Below are positions 35,563 to 45,138 of a stretch of 64,000 nt of DNA, in pieces (position 1 is the stretch's first letter; every line of letters starts with the position of its first letter). Origin of the DNA: Kocuria marina (GTDB lineage: Bacteria > Actinomycetota > Actinomycetes > Actinomycetales > Micrococcaceae). The position numbers and the translations under genes are program-made. The DNA lies in the NCBI GenBank assembly GCA_014652975.1, contig BMZV01000004.1, positions 1 through 64,000 of the forward strand. Direction: 5' to 3'. The notes beneath the pieces were generated by a model. That model saw only the letters and a program-made list of their open reading frames with translations, searched no databases and was not told the origin of the DNA.

Positions 35563-36219
35563 TCAATCGATCTCTTCGCCGGCGAGGGCCTTGGCGGCTA
35601 GGCGCTCCTCCTCACTGACCTCCCACACCTCGTAGGCGGCGTGCAACGCCAGCAGGATGATCAGACATCCGAGGACCAGGTCCGGCCATCCTGAGCCCGT
35701 CCATGCGGTGATCAGGGCCATGACGATGATCGCCACGTTCACCAGCACGTCGTTACGGGCCGAGAGGAACGCGGCGCGGCCGAGGGAGCCGCCGTGGTTG
35801 CGGACGCGGGCGATGACGAGAGCACTCGTCCCGTTGATGACAATGGCGCCGAGCGAGGCGAGGACGACGGGCAGCACGTCCGGTGCCACAGGCTCGGCGA
35901 ACCGCTGAGCTGCTTCCCATGCCGCGAACGCGGCCGGAGCGAGGATCACGACGGCCATGACCTTGCCCATGACGGCGCGCTTGGCCAGGGCCCAGCCGAG
36001 CGCCACGAAGATCAACAGGTTGATCGAGGTGTCCTCGAGGAAGTCGACACTGTCGGCCAGCAGCGACACCGACCCTGAACCGAGCGCGACGAAGAACTCG
36101 ACGAAGAAGTACCCGAAGTTCAGGAGGGCGACCGTGAGCACAGCTCGACGGACCCGGGGTGCATCGAAGGCGCCGGGCGCCTTCCCCGGGTTCTCGTCCG
36201 GTTCACTGGGAGCATTCAT
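35563..36219 (-). CDS. Cation diffusion facilitator-like transporter, short form
   Basis: Six membrane helices and no long cytoplasmic C-terminal domain. Helix 2 has the metal-site pattern in LLADSVDFLEDTSINL, while helix 5 has SARNDVLVNVAI, with Asn and Asp where zinc transporters have His and Asp. So it is CDF-like but the ion is uncertain. The ATG at 36219 gives 218 residues; an ATG at 36237 would add six. It lies between the ole region and mutM with no coupling to either; its transcript end points at the toxin remnant. Confidence 0.8.
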   Translation of the reverse strand: MNAPSEPDENPGKAPGAFDAPRVRRAVLTVALLNFGYFFVEFFVALGSGSVSLLADSVDFLEDTSINLLIFVALGWALAKRAVMGKVMAVVILAPAAFAAWEAAQRFAEPVAPDVLPVVLASLGAIVINGTSALVIARVRNHGGSLGRAAFLSARNDVLVNVAIIVMALITAWTGSGWPDLVLGCLIILLALHAAYEVWEVSEEERLAAKALAGEEID

Positions 36220-36349
36220 GGGCACAATTCTCGTCATTGGCTCTCGGGGACACCCCGGGGCCAGCGGGTGATCCGGATGGCCTGGGCGGCGTGGGGACAT
36301 CGATGCCGGTCTCGACCCCCGACGGGCGAACCGCCTGCGGGGTCTCTCG

Positions 36350-37279
36350 TCAGGGCCGGAAACGTCTCGGCCGCCGCTGGCACCGCGAGCAGCGATACGA
36401 GGAACGGTTGGCGAAGCGCTCACGCACGATGACGCCGTCGTCCCCGCCGGCCTCGCAGCGAGGGCACGGCTGGCCGGCGCGGCCATAGGCGTTCAGTGAC
36501 CGGGAGAAGTACCCGGACTCGCCGTTGACGTTGACGTACAGCGAGTCGAAGCTCGTGCCGCCCGCGTCCAGCGCGCGACGCATGACCTCCTGGCACGCCG
36601 CCACGAGTGTGTATGTGCGCGGCGCGGTCATGGTCTCGGTGGGCGCGGCCCAGTGCAGGCGCGCCGCCCACAGCGCTTCGTCCGCGTAGATGTTGCCGAT
36701 CCCGGAAATCAGCCCCTGGTCCAGCAGCGCGCGCTTGAGCCCGGTCCGACGACGCCGCAGCGCCGCGTGGAAGGCCGCGACGTCGAAGAGCGGGTCCAGC
36801 GGATCGCGCGCAATGTGCACGGCGTGTTCCGGGACCGTGCCGTGGCCGTCCGACGCGGGCACCAGACGATCCAGCAGCATCCCACCGAAGATCCGCTGGT
36901 CCACGAACCGCAGTTGCTCTGGCAACGGCTGCCCGGACTCGTCGAGCGCCGGGGACAGCTCCAGCCGGATGCGCTCGTGACGCGGCCTGGGGTGTTCCGG
37001 GGAGGACAGGAGCAGTTGCCCACTCATCCCCAGGTGCACGAGCAGTGCGCGGGAAGGTTCTGACCCATCCGCAGCGCGCACGGGCAACCACAGGAACTTG
37101 CCGCGCCGGCACGCGTCGACAACTGTCACCCCGGTCAATTCGCGGCGGAAGTCCTCCGGGCCGTCGGTGTGTCGCCGCAGGGACCGGGGGTCCACGACCT
37201 CCACGCTCTCCACGGTGCGCCCCACGACCCAGCGGGCGACGCCGCGGCGCACCACTTCCACTTCGGGCAACTCAGGCAC
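36350..37279 (-). CDS. mutM: Formamidopyrimidine-DNA glycosylase MutM
   Basis: Excises oxidised purines such as 8-oxoguanine. After removal of the initiator, Pro then Glu ([12 protein letters not shown]) form the active site. The helix-two-turn-helix [17 protein letters not shown] and the zinc finger CPRC ... CSRC at the C-terminus are present. The GTG at 37279 gives 309 residues, seven bases after the rnc stop. Follows rnc in the usual yceD-rpmF-rnc-mutM order. Confidence 0.95.
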   Translation of the reverse strand: MPELPEVEVVRRGVARWVVGRTVESVEVVDPRSLRRHTDGPEDFRRELTGVTVVDACRRGKFLWLPVRAADGSEPSRALLVHLGMSGQLLLSSPEHPRPRHERIRLELSPALDESGQPLPEQLRFVDQRIFGGMLLDRLVPASDGHGTVPEHAVHIARDPLDPLFDVAAFHAALRRRRTGLKRALLDQGLISGIGNIYADEALWAARLHWAAPTETMTAPRTYTLVAACQEVMRRALDAGGTSFDSLYVNVNGESGYFSRSLNAYGRAGQPCPRCEAGGDDGVIVRERFANRSSYRCSRCQRRPRRFRP

Positions 37280-37286
37280 GGCGCGC

Positions 37287-37991
37287 TCAGTTCTCGGTGG
37301 CGAAACGTTCGACGATTGCCTCGCACGCGACCGCGGCGGCCGCGCGTTCGGCGGCCTTCTTGGACGTCCCCTCGCCGTGTCCCAGGACATCACCGTGTAC
37401 GACGACGTCCGCGGCGAAGCGGCGCGCGTGGTCCGGGCCGGTGCCCTCGACCTCGTAGCGCACGGTCCCCAGCTCGTACTGGGAGGCGAGTTCCACCACG
37501 CGGGTCTTCCAGTCGCGGCCCTCGTGCAGCACGCGGGTGTCCTCGAGTAAGGGGACGATCAGTCGCAGCACGAGATCGCGCGCGGGCAACGGCCCACACG
37601 CCTCGTAGACGGCGCCGATCAGGGCCTCGGTGGTGTCCGCGAGGATGGAGGCCTTCTCGGCCCCGTGCGTGCGGATCTCGCCCTTGCCCAGGCGGATGTG
37701 GGGGCCGAGGCCGAGGGTCTTGGCGACCCCGGCGAGCGCGCGGGCGGAGACCACGGATGCCCGCAGTTTCGCGAGGCTCCCCTCGTCCCACTCGGGATAG
37801 CGGTGGAAGATCTTGTCCGTGACCGCGAGCTGCAGGACCGCGTCCCCCAGGAACTCGAGGCGTTCGTTGTGGACTTCCCCGGGATGCTCGTACGCGTACG
37901 AACGATGTGTGAGCGCAATGCGAAGCGTCTCGGTGTCGAGGTCGACACCGAGACGCTCAAGCAGTTCGCCGGGATCCGGCAAAATGGTCAC
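37287..37991 (-). CDS. rnc: Ribonuclease III
   Basis: Cuts double-stranded RNA in rRNA and mRNA processing. The signature [13 protein letters not shown] is near residue 42, with further catalytic acidic residues around [14 protein letters not shown]. The double-stranded RNA-binding domain ends the protein ([20 protein letters not shown]). The GTG at 37991 starts one base after the rpmF stop; 234 residues. Confidence 0.95.
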   Translation of the reverse strand: MTILPDPGELLERLGVDLDTETLRIALTHRSYAYEHPGEVHNERLEFLGDAVLQLAVTDKIFHRYPEWDEGSLAKLRASVVSARALAGVAKTLGLGPHIRLGKGEIRTHGAEKASILADTTEALIGAVYEACGPLPARDLVLRLIVPLLEDTRVLHEGRDWKTRVVELASQYELGTVRYEVEGTGPDHARRFAADVVVHGDVLGHGEGTSKKAAERAAAAVACEAIVERFATEN

Positions 37992-37992
37992 C

Positions 37993-38196
37993 TTACGCGT
38001 CAGCGACCTTGCGACCCTTGTACTCGTAGAACAAGGGGGTGCCGGCGGAATCGGAGACCAGCTTGGCCTGGTGCGGCAGGCTGTAGCTGACCTTGCCGTT
38101 CTCCACGGTCTTCACCAGTTTGGGGGCTTGCGCCTTCCACTGGGAGCGGCGCATCCGGGTATTCGCGCGGGACATTTTCCGCTTGGGAACAGCCAC
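37993..38196 (-). CDS. rpmF: 50S ribosomal protein L32
   Basis: A 67-residue basic protein opening [20 protein letters not shown], diagnostic for L32. It lacks the four zinc-binding cysteines, so it is the zinc-independent form. The GTG at 38196 starts two bases after the yceD-type gene. Confidence 0.95.
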   Translation of the reverse strand: MAVPKRKMSRANTRMRRSQWKAQAPKLVKTVENGKVSYSLPHQAKLVSDSAGTPLFYEYKGRKVADA

Positions 38197-38198
38197 GG

Positions 38199-38789
38199 CT
38201 ATCTCTCTTCTCTCGTGTCGGTTGTCGGCTCCGACGCCTGCGGATCCCCCGATTCGGTCATCAGCCCCTGCAGGGCGGACCAGCGGGGATCCAGGACGTC
38301 GTGGTGGTGGTCCGGGTCGTTCTCGAGCCGTGCGCCGCACTGGGCGCACAGGCCCGGGCAGTCAGCCCGGCACACCGGTTGGAACGGCAGTTGTGTGATC
38401 ACTGCGTCCCGAAGCATCGGTTCGAGGTCGATCTCCTCGTCCCGCACTTCATACACTTGCTCGTCCTCGACGTTCTCGTCACCCTGGGGGGACGGATCGA
38501 AGACGAAAAGTTCTTGCACGTCGACCGGTAGTTCGTAGTCGATGGGGTCGAGGCATCTACTGCATTCCCCGTGAACGCTCACGATCACGGTTCCGGACAC
38601 CAGAATACCGTCGTGGACGGATTCCAGGCGCAGCTGCAGATCCATGGGCGCGCCCTCCGGCGAGCCGATGAGCGCCGTACCGAAGTCCTTCGGTGCGGGT
38701 GCCTCGACATCCAGGGTTTCCATGGTCCCCGGTCGGTGTTCGAGATCCCTGACGTTGAACGTGAGGGCTGAACTGTTGCGGTGATTCAC
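38199..38789 (-). CDS. yceD: YceD/DUF177 family protein
   Basis: Recognised by place before rpmF and by a pair of cysteine clusters: GECSRCLDP in the middle and [13 protein letters not shown] near the end, probably binding metal. Homologues are implicated in 23S rRNA accumulation in bacteria and plastids; the exact activity is unclear. The GTG at 38789 has CAGGAG five bases upstream and gives 196 residues. Confidence 0.88.
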   Translation of the reverse strand: MNHRNSSALTFNVRDLEHRPGTMETLDVEAPAPKDFGTALIGSPEGAPMDLQLRLESVHDGILVSGTVIVSVHGECSRCLDPIDYELPVDVQELFVFDPSPQGDENVEDEQVYEVRDEEIDLEPMLRDAVITQLPFQPVCRADCPGLCAQCGARLENDPDHHHDVLDPRWSALQGLMTESGDPQASEPTTDTREER

Positions 38790-38849
38790 GAAACTCCTGG
38801 CTAACGACACTGGCCGACAGACCACCTTAGCATGCCGACCCTCGTCGGT

Positions 38850-39351
38850 TCATCCCACGGGCCCCGTCCGGATGTCCTCCGGACGCACGGCCGTGGCACC
38901 CGCGGGCTCTCGCCGGGAGACGGCCCGCCCGATCGGCGGCGCGGTGAGACCATGCAGCATCACGGAGCAGAACACGACCATGACCGCACTCTCCAGGATG
39001 ATCCCGATCTGCGTATCGATCCCGGCCTGCGGGGCGAGGAGCGCCAGCACGACGGAGGCGATCCCGCGCGGATCCAGCCACGCGATCGTGGCGCGTTCGG
39101 GCCAGGTCGCTCGGGACCAGGATGCAGGCCAGCACGAGGCACAGGGACAACCGGACGTCCGGCAGCAGGTACATGGCGGCGAAGAACACCGCGATGAGAC
39201 TGAGTGGCAGGGCCAGGAACAGCACGCGCAGCACCGGGGTGCGGCTGCGACGCGGGGCGTCGCGGATGTCCAAAGCGTCCATGAACAGCAACACGGACAG
39301 GATTACTTCCAGGGTGCGTTCCACCGAGGTGCTGGTCAGGGACTCGATCAA
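38850..39351 (-). pseudogene. Collapsed CPA1-type sodium/proton antiporter gene
   Basis: Two pieces of one antiporter lie in different frames. The first (39351 to about 39102) encodes TSVERTLEVILSVLLFMDALDI and two more hydrophobic helices up to ILVPSDLA, where intact proteins read LAPTD. The second (about 39102 to 38850) encodes ATIAWLDPRGIASVVLALLAP and a final helix VVFCSVMLHGLTAPPIGR, the C-terminal helices. The N-terminal 60 or so residues and the whole middle are missing, and the frame changes at the junction. It cannot make a working transporter. No selective role visible. Confidence 0.8.
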
Positions 39352-39409
39352 CGGGGTCGAGCTCTACCACCCCGCGGCCATGCCCGACCTGGCAATTCCG
39401 CCGGGCCCC

Positions 39410-39880
39410 TCAGCGCCGTTCGATGGCCCGCAGGACGGGGTCGGGAACGAACGACGCGACGTCTCCCCCGAGTGCCGCGACCTCCATCACGAGGGACGAG
39501 GACACGTGCAACAGGGACGGCTCCCCCGGCAGGAACACCGTCTCCACGCCCGTGAGGGAACGGTTCATGGTGGCCATGGGCAGTTCGTAGTCGTAGTCCG
39601 CGCTGTTGCGTAGCCCCTTGATCAGGGCCACCGCCTCCCGGCGCTCCGCGTAGTCCGCGATCAGCCCCGACGCGAGCGGTTCCACGACCACGGCCGGTTC
39701 GTCCGCGAACACCTCGCGCACCAGTTTGATCCGGGTGTCCTCGCTGAAGCGGTGGGTCTTGTTGGGGTTCGTGGACACGGCCACGATCACCTCGTCGAAC
39801 AGGCGGGCAGCGCGGTGGATCACCGCGCAGTGTCCCAGGTGCAGCGGGTCGAAGGACCCCGGGCAGATGGCGCGTCGCAT
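39410..39880 (-). CDS. coaD: Phosphopantetheine adenylyltransferase
   Basis: Fourth step of coenzyme A synthesis from pantothenate. The nucleotidyltransferase motif GSFDPLHLGH begins at residue 8; KGLRNSADYDYELPMATMNR and LHVSSSLVME match the substrate-binding loops. The length of 156 is normal. Start ATG at 39880, 38 bases from the divergent aminotransferase gene. CoaD supplies the CoA and, indirectly, the ACP arm for the fab and ole enzymes in the window. Confidence 0.95.
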   Translation of the reverse strand: MRRAICPGSFDPLHLGHCAVIHRAARLFDEVIVAVSTNPNKTHRFSEDTRIKLVREVFADEPAVVVEPLASGLIADYAERREAVALIKGLRNSADYDYELPMATMNRSLTGVETVFLPGEPSLLHVSSSLVMEVAALGGDVASFVPDPVLRAIERR

Positions 39881-39918
39881 GGCACCACCCTAGCGGCAGG
39901 GGTTCCTAGACTGGGCCC

Positions 39919-41187
39919 ATGATCGCAGACGCTCACGACCACTCGCCCGCGGCCGCACCCCGCGCCGATCCCGCCCGGGAGCTGTCCCGCGCCCAGCCGT
40001 GGCAGCGCATGGCCGCAGGCGGCGGGCTGCTGGATCCCTCCGGGGCCCTCCGTTCCACGGTCTTCGAAGAGATGACGGCGCTCGCCACGCGCACCGGCTC
40101 GGTGAACCTCGGTCAGGGGTTCCCGGATTTCGCGCCGCCGCAGCCCATGGTCGACGCCGCGGTGGCCGCCCTGCACACCGGGCACCACCAGTACGCGCCC
40201 ATTATCGGCGTCCCCGCACTGCGCCAGGCGGTGGCTAAGCACCAGCGCGACCACTACGGTCTGCACCTCGACCCCGATTCGCAGATCGCCGTGAGCGCGG
40301 GCGCGACCGAGGGCATGACCGCGGCGCTGTTGTCCGTGCTGCAGCCCGGGGACGAAGTGGTCATGTTCGAGCCGCGCTATGACCTCTACGGCGCGGCCGT
40401 GGAATTCACCGGCGCCACGCCCGTTCCCGTCCCCCTGCTCCCCCCGACCTTCACGCCGGACCCGGACGACGTGCGCGCCGCGTTCTCCCCCCGCACCCGC
40501 GCCGTGATACTCAACGACCCGCACAACCCCACGGGCACGGTGGCGTCCCGCGAGTTCAAGGAACTGCTCGTGGAGCTCGCCACGGAGTTCGACGCCGTGA
40601 TCGTGACCGACGAGGTGTACGAGCACCTCCGGTTCGCCGGGCCCCATGAGCCCATCGCCTCCCTGCCCGGGGCTGCGGAGCGCACCCTGAGCGTGTCCTC
40701 CGCGGGGAAGACGTTCTCCGCCACGGGCTGGCGCGTGGGCTGGGTGAGCGGCCCGCCCGAGCTGATGCGCGGGGTCATCGCCGTGAAGAGCTATCTTTCG
40801 CACAGCGCGGCCGCCCCGCTGCAGCACGCCGTGGCCCATGCACTGAGTTTCCCGCCCGCGTTCTACGATGCGCTGCTCGAGGACTACCGCGAGCGCCGAG
40901 ACGTGCTCGTGGCCGGGCTGCGGGAGGCCGGGCTGACCCCGCCGGTTCCCGAGGGCACGTTCTTCGCGGTCGCGGACGTGAGCGATCACTACGCGCTCGC
41001 CGGGGTGGACAACGCCACGGACCTCGGCCGGCACTGGGCCGAGAACGCGGGTCTGGTGGGCATCCCGGTCTCGGCGTTCGCGGGTCCCGCGAACCGGGGG
41101 CTGTACGCGGACTGGCTGCGGTTGGCGTTCTGCAAGCGCACGGACGTGCTGCGCGGGGCCATGGCGGGACTCGCCGCCGCGGTCTGA
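39919..41187 (+). CDS. Class I/II PLP aminotransferase, DapC/kynurenine aminotransferase type
   Basis: Fold-type I aminotransferase. The opening TVFEEMTALATRTGSVNLGQGFPDF and ILNDPHNPTG, VTDEVYEHL and SSAGKTFSATGWRVGW (PLP lysine) closely follow the mycobacterial DapC type, which makes N-succinyl-diaminopimelate for lysine and peptidoglycan. Kynurenine or methionine aminotransferases share the pattern, so the substrate is not certain. It has 422 residues with a 40-residue N-terminal tail. The only plus-strand gene in this block, between coaD and rsmD, which are usually adjacent. Confidence 0.88.
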   Translation: MIADAHDHSPAAAPRADPARELSRAQPWQRMAAGGGLLDPSGALRSTVFEEMTALATRTGSVNLGQGFPDFAPPQPMVDAAVAALHTGHHQYAPIIGVPALRQAVAKHQRDHYGLHLDPDSQIAVSAGATEGMTAALLSVLQPGDEVVMFEPRYDLYGAAVEFTGATPVPVPLLPPTFTPDPDDVRAAFSPRTRAVILNDPHNPTGTVASREFKELLVELATEFDAVIVTDEVYEHLRFAGPHEPIASLPGAAERTLSVSSAGKTFSATGWRVGWVSGPPELMRGVIAVKSYLSHSAAAPLQHAVAHALSFPPAFYDALLEDYRERRDVLVAGLREAGLTPPVPEGTFFAVADVSDHYALAGVDNATDLGRHWAENAGLVGIPVSAFAGPANRGLYADWLRLAFCKRTDVLRGAMAGLAAAV

Positions 41188-41201
41188 CAGGCCGTTACCG
41201 G

Positions 41202-41248
41202 GCGCCGACGGCGGCGCGCTCGGCCTCGCGCAGCTCCGGCTCGCGAGG
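41202..41248. terminator. Two stem-loops between converging genes
   Basis: GCGCCG-ACGG-CGGCGC at 41202-41217 is a perfect 6-pair stem with a tetraloop; CCTCGCG at 41224-41230 pairs with CGCGAGG at 41242-41248. They lie between the aminotransferase stop and the rsmD stop and probably end both transcripts. Confidence 0.5.
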
Positions 41249-41327
41249 TGCCTGAGCCGGTGCAGCTGACCAGGTCGACCGCGCAGGGGCCCGGGTCGAC
41301 GACGCCCGGACCGGGGTGCCGCCGAGG

Positions 41328-41921
41328 TCAGTCCGCGTCCGAGGCACCGGGCGCGTCGTCGTCCGCTTCGAGGAACCACAAGCGGGTCTCGCCATGCTCG
41401 CCGTCCTCGAAACGGCGCAGGCCGCGGGGCCACGCGGGCTCCTCGGTGCGTGTGGAACGCTCGACCGCGATCACCCCGCCCGGCCCCAGCCGACCCGCGA
41501 GCCGCGAGAGCGTCCGGGCGAGCTCATCGTTGTCCAGAGGGTAGGGCGGGTCGGCGAGCACGAGGTCCCAGCGGTGGTGCGCGGCGCGGCCCAGGTACCC
41601 GGCCACGGCGGACTGCACGGTGGTGATCTTGGTGTCCGGGCACGACGCCGCTACGAGCGTCGCGTTCTCCCGGCACACCGCCGCCGCCACGGCCGCTCGT
41701 TCCACGAGCGTGACGGTCGCGGCTCCGCGGCTCGCCGCCTCGAGGCCCAGGGCGCCCGAGCCCGCGAAGAGGTCGAGGACGCGTGCGCCCTCACACATGC
41801 CCCAGGCGTCGAGCCGGGCGAACAGTGATTCCTTGACCCGGTCGGTCGTGGGTCGTGTGGCCGAGCCGGGCACCGACTTCAGGCGTTGGCCGCCGGCTCG
41901 TCCGGCTATGATCCGTGTCAT
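41328..41921 (-). CDS. rsmD: 16S rRNA (guanine-966-N2)-methyltransferase RsmD
   Basis: Begins MTRIIAGRAGGQRLKSVPG and carries the SAM-binding motif LDLFAGSGALGLEA and the catalytic LADPPY. The length of 197 is normal. The ATG at 41921 overlaps the recG stop (ATGA). Order recG-rsmD is conserved; coaD usually follows, and is found here beyond the inserted aminotransferase gene. Confidence 0.94.
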   Translation of the reverse strand: MTRIIAGRAGGQRLKSVPGSATRPTTDRVKESLFARLDAWGMCEGARVLDLFAGSGALGLEAASRGAATVTLVERAAVAAAVCRENATLVAASCPDTKITTVQSAVAGYLGRAAHHRWDLVLADPPYPLDNDELARTLSRLAGRLGPGGVIAVERSTRTEEPAWPRGLRRFEDGEHGETRLWFLEADDDAPGASDAD

Positions 41922-44194
41922 CCTCGCTCCAGGAATGCTTGTCGGTCCTCGTCCAGGACCCGTGTGATCGCCGCACGCAGGGCGGGGTGTTCGGTGAGCT
42001 GCGGGTCGTCGTGGACCACGATCTCCGCGGCGGCCCTGGCCCGTGCGACGAGGGCCTCGTCCCGCAGTGCACTGATCCACCGTAGGCCGGAGCGGCCCCC
42101 GGACTGGGACGCGCCCAGGATGTCCCCCTCCTTGCGCAGGCTCAGATCGACTTCCGCGAGATCGAAGCCGTCCGTGGTCGCGGCCACGGCGTCGAGACGC
42201 GCGCGCCCGGGATGATCGGGGGGCGTGCGGGTCACGAGCAAGCACGTGCCCGGGTGCTCACCGCGCCCGATCCGCCCGCGCAGCTGGTGTAGTTGGGAAA
42301 TCCCGAACTGTTCCGGGTCCGCGATGATCATGAGCGTGGCGTTGGGGACGTCCACCCCGACCTCGATCACCGTGGTGGAAACCAGTACGTCGGTGTTCCC
42401 CGCCGCGAAGTCCGCCATGGTGCGAGCCTTGAGTGGCGTGTCCTGGCGACCGTGCAGCACGGCCACGCGGGCGCCCCGAAGTTCGGGCTGTGCGGCCACG
42501 AGCTCGGTGAGCCACGTGACGGTCGCGGGCTCGAGATCTTCCTCTTGCGTCTCGATGGAATCGCGCAGGCTCTCGAAGGGGGGCACCGCGGCGTCATCGC
42601 CGATCTTGGGCGCGACGACGTAGACCTGCCGGCCGCGCGCGACGTGCTCCGCGGCGAGCGCCCACACGCGGCGTTCCCAGGCCGGGCCGTGCTCGGCGAG
42701 GCCCACGACGAACGTGCCGATGGGTTGGCGCCCGCCCGGCAACTCCCGCAGTGTGCTCACGTCCAGGTCGCCGAAGACCGTCATGGCCACGGTGCGCGGG
42801 ATGGGCGTGGCCGTCATCACGAGGGTGTGCGGGGCCTGGCCGGCCTTGTCCCGGAGGGCGTCGCGTTGTTCCACGCCGAAGCGGTGCTGCTCGTCCACGA
42901 CGGCCAAGCCGAGGTCCGCGAACTGCACCGCGTCCTGGATCAGGGCATGGGTGCCCACCACGATGCCCGCGGCGCCGCTGGCGATGTCCAGGAGGGCCTT
43001 GCGGCGGGCGGGTGCGGACATGCTGCCGGTGAGCAGGGTGACCCGTGTGGCCTCCGGGTCCCCACCCAGCTGCCCGGCCATGGCGAGGGGGCCCAGCGCG
43101 GCCGTGATCTTCTCGTGGTGCTGCGCGGCGAGCACCTCGGTGGGGGCGAGCATGGCCGCCTGGCCGCCGTGGTCCACGACCTGGAGCATGGCCCGCAGCG
43201 CGACCACGGTCTTACCGGAGCCCACATCGCCCTGCAGCAACCGGTTCATGGGTGCGGTGCCCGCGATCTCCCGGGAGATCTCCTCCCCGACCGCCCGCTG
43301 GCCAGGGGTCAGGGCGAAGGGCAGGGAGGCGTCGAAGCGGGCCAACAGGCCGTCCTCCCGCGGGGGTCGTGGGGCCACGGGATGCGCGGCGTGCTCCGCG
43401 CGACGGCGCACGAGCTCGGCCTGCAGGACGAACGCTTCCTGGAACCGGAACCGATTGCGCGCCCGTTCGTAGGCCGCCACGGTCTCGGGAACGTGCAGAT
43501 CCCGGTAGGCCTGTCCCGGTTCCGGCAGTCCCTGCGCGGCGACGACGTCGGGCGGCAGCGGGTCCTGGATCGCGTCCAGGTCCGCGGTGAGCAGTACTTG
43601 CTGGACCACCTTTCCGATCCGCGGCGTGGTGAGCTTGCCGGACTCCGGGTACACGGGGATGGGCATGAGCTCACCGGAGTCCGAGGCGGCACGGGACACC
43701 GATTCGGGGGTGTCCACGAGGGCGTAGTCCGCGCCCGCCATCGACAGGTTCCCCCGGTAGAACTCCGGCTTCCCCGTGAACAGGGCGAGCGCCCCCACGG
43801 GGAGGTCCTTCTGGGCGGAGTACGCGTTGAAGAACGTGATCTTCAGGTAGGCACCGGAGTCGTCCGAGACCGTGACGTCCGTGAGACTGCGCCGAGGATC
43901 ACTGCGCATGCGCCGGGTGCTTGTGCTCTCGACGCGTGCGACGAACGAGGTCCGCTCCCCCGCCACCAGGTCCGTGAGCGCCTGGATCTTCCCCCGGCGG
44001 ATGTAACGCCGTGGCGCGTGGTCCAGCAGTTGGCCCACCGTGGTGATCCCCAGGTCCTTGGCCAGCAGGGACACCGTGGAGCGCGGGGACTTCCCGGGGA
44101 CGTAACGGGTCAGGGGCTGGTCCAGCAGGTCCGCGAAGGCGGGCAACCCCTGCGGCGCGGCAGGCGCATCCCCGTCCGGCTGGTGGCTGGTCAC
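41918..44194 (-). CDS. recG: ATP-dependent DNA helicase RecG
   Basis: Reverses stalled replication forks and processes recombination intermediates. The N-terminal wedge/OB domain spans residues 60-230; helicase motifs include LLQGDVGSGKTVVALRAM (I), VVDEQHRFGVEQRD (DEQH, II), MTATPIPRT (III) and QLRGRIGRGEHPG (VI). The GTG at 44194 overlaps the stop of the gene before it (GTGA), giving 758 residues. Confidence 0.96.
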   Translation of the reverse strand: MTSHQPDGDAPAAPQGLPAFADLLDQPLTRYVPGKSPRSTVSLLAKDLGITTVGQLLDHAPRRYIRRGKIQALTDLVAGERTSFVARVESTSTRRMRSDPRRSLTDVTVSDDSGAYLKITFFNAYSAQKDLPVGALALFTGKPEFYRGNLSMAGADYALVDTPESVSRAASDSGELMPIPVYPESGKLTTPRIGKVVQQVLLTADLDAIQDPLPPDVVAAQGLPEPGQAYRDLHVPETVAAYERARNRFRFQEAFVLQAELVRRRAEHAAHPVAPRPPREDGLLARFDASLPFALTPGQRAVGEEISREIAGTAPMNRLLQGDVGSGKTVVALRAMLQVVDHGGQAAMLAPTEVLAAQHHEKITAALGPLAMAGQLGGDPEATRVTLLTGSMSAPARRKALLDIASGAAGIVVGTHALIQDAVQFADLGLAVVDEQHRFGVEQRDALRDKAGQAPHTLVMTATPIPRTVAMTVFGDLDVSTLRELPGGRQPIGTFVVGLAEHGPAWERRVWALAAEHVARGRQVYVVAPKIGDDAAVPPFESLRDSIETQEEDLEPATVTWLTELVAAQPELRGARVAVLHGRQDTPLKARTMADFAAGNTDVLVSTTVIEVGVDVPNATLMIIADPEQFGISQLHQLRGRIGRGEHPGTCLLVTRTPPDHPGRARLDAVAATTDGFDLAEVDLSLRKEGDILGASQSGGRSGLRWISALRDEALVARARAAAEIVVHDDPQLTEHPALRAAITRVLDEDRQAFLERG

Positions 44195-45138
44195 CGTGGC
44201 TCCGCCGCGAGGGACGTCACTGTCACATTGCGCGCGGTGCCGCGCCGGCGCATGAGGTCCAGCGCGGTGTCCGGGTCCGCGACGTGCACGTGGACGCGCC
44301 ACGTGTACCCGTTCTCGTTCTCACTGACCGCGCTGACGATCACACTGTCCCCGGCGTCGTCGAGCTCGTGGCGCAGTTCGGCGGCGTCCAGGGCGGAGAG
44401 GTCCATGGTGCCCATGACCTCGTACCCATCCGAGGGCTCCTGCTCGTCACTCGTGAGCGGCAGCGCGTGGTCCCGGACGATGTCCTGCACGGGGTCCGCG
44501 GCCGAGTCCTCCCCGCTGAGTTCGGCGCGCAGCGCCGCGAGGATGACGAGCATGCCGAGCGCGCCGGAATCCACCGTGCCGCGTTCACTGAGCACCGGAA
44601 TCTGGTCCACGGTGTCGATAACGGCCTGCGTGGCGGCCTGCACCATGAGGTCCAGCCACTCGACGAGCTGCTGATTGGACCCTTCCGCGGCGGTGTCCGG
44701 GACGGGTACCCCCCCGGCGGCCTGCAGGACGGAGATCATGGTCCCCGGAACGGGCTCGGTGAGTGCGGACCAGCACCGGACCTGGGCTGCCATGAGCGCC
44801 GCCTTGAGCTGCGCGGCGGTCAGCCGCACGCAGCCCTCCACCGCCTGGCCCATGGCGGTCAACGCCACCGCGGCCAGTACGCCGGAGTTCCCGCGGGCCT
44901 GCTCGAGGGCGGCCTGGCCCGCGTAGACGAGCAGTTCGCCCACGTCCCTGCCCTCGATCAGGTGCGCGGCCTCCGCCGCGAATCCCACCGTGGCGCTGAG
45001 GTTCGCACCGGTGTCCGCGTCCGCGACGGGGAAGACGTTGAGATCGTCTAGAACGTCCGCGTGCTCGCGCAGCCGACGGTGCGCGGCGTCGAGCCAGTTG
45101 CGTATCTCGGTGGTGGACGAGCCGGCTCTATGGCTCAA
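44191..45138 (-). CDS. DhaL (DAK2)-domain protein, FakA-like but short
   Basis: Residues 10-190 form the dihydroxyacetone-kinase L domain with VFPVADADTGANLSATV (metal-binding aspartates) and ARGNSGVLAAVALTAMGQAV. In firmicutes a DhaL domain of this kind is the ATP-binding part of fatty acid kinase FakA. FakA proteins are about 550 residues; this has 315, with only a small C-terminal domain after residue 215. Kinase activity on fatty acids is an inference. The TTG at 45138 is chosen for the AAGGATGG site ahead; it overlaps thiL by 11 bases. Confidence 0.75.
   Translation of the reverse strand: MSHRAGSSTTEIRNWLDAAHRRLREHADVLDDLNVFPVADADTGANLSATVGFAAEAAHLIEGRDVGELLVYAGQAALEQARGNSGVLAAVALTAMGQAVEGCVRLTAAQLKAALMAAQVRCWSALTEPVPGTMISVLQAAGGVPVPDTAAEGSNQQLVEWLDLMVQAATQAVIDTVDQIPVLSERGTVDSGALGMLVILAALRAELSGEDSAADPVQDIVRDHALPLTSDEQEPSDGYEVMGTMDLSALDAAELRHELDDAGDSVIVSAVSENENGYTWRVHVHVADPDTALDLMRRRGTARNVTVTSLAAEPR

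Noticed and set aside
41195-41395. Small minus-strand frame after rsmD
   Set aside because: It overlaps rsmD in another frame, has no ribosome site and its product is low complexity; the region is better read as a terminator zone.
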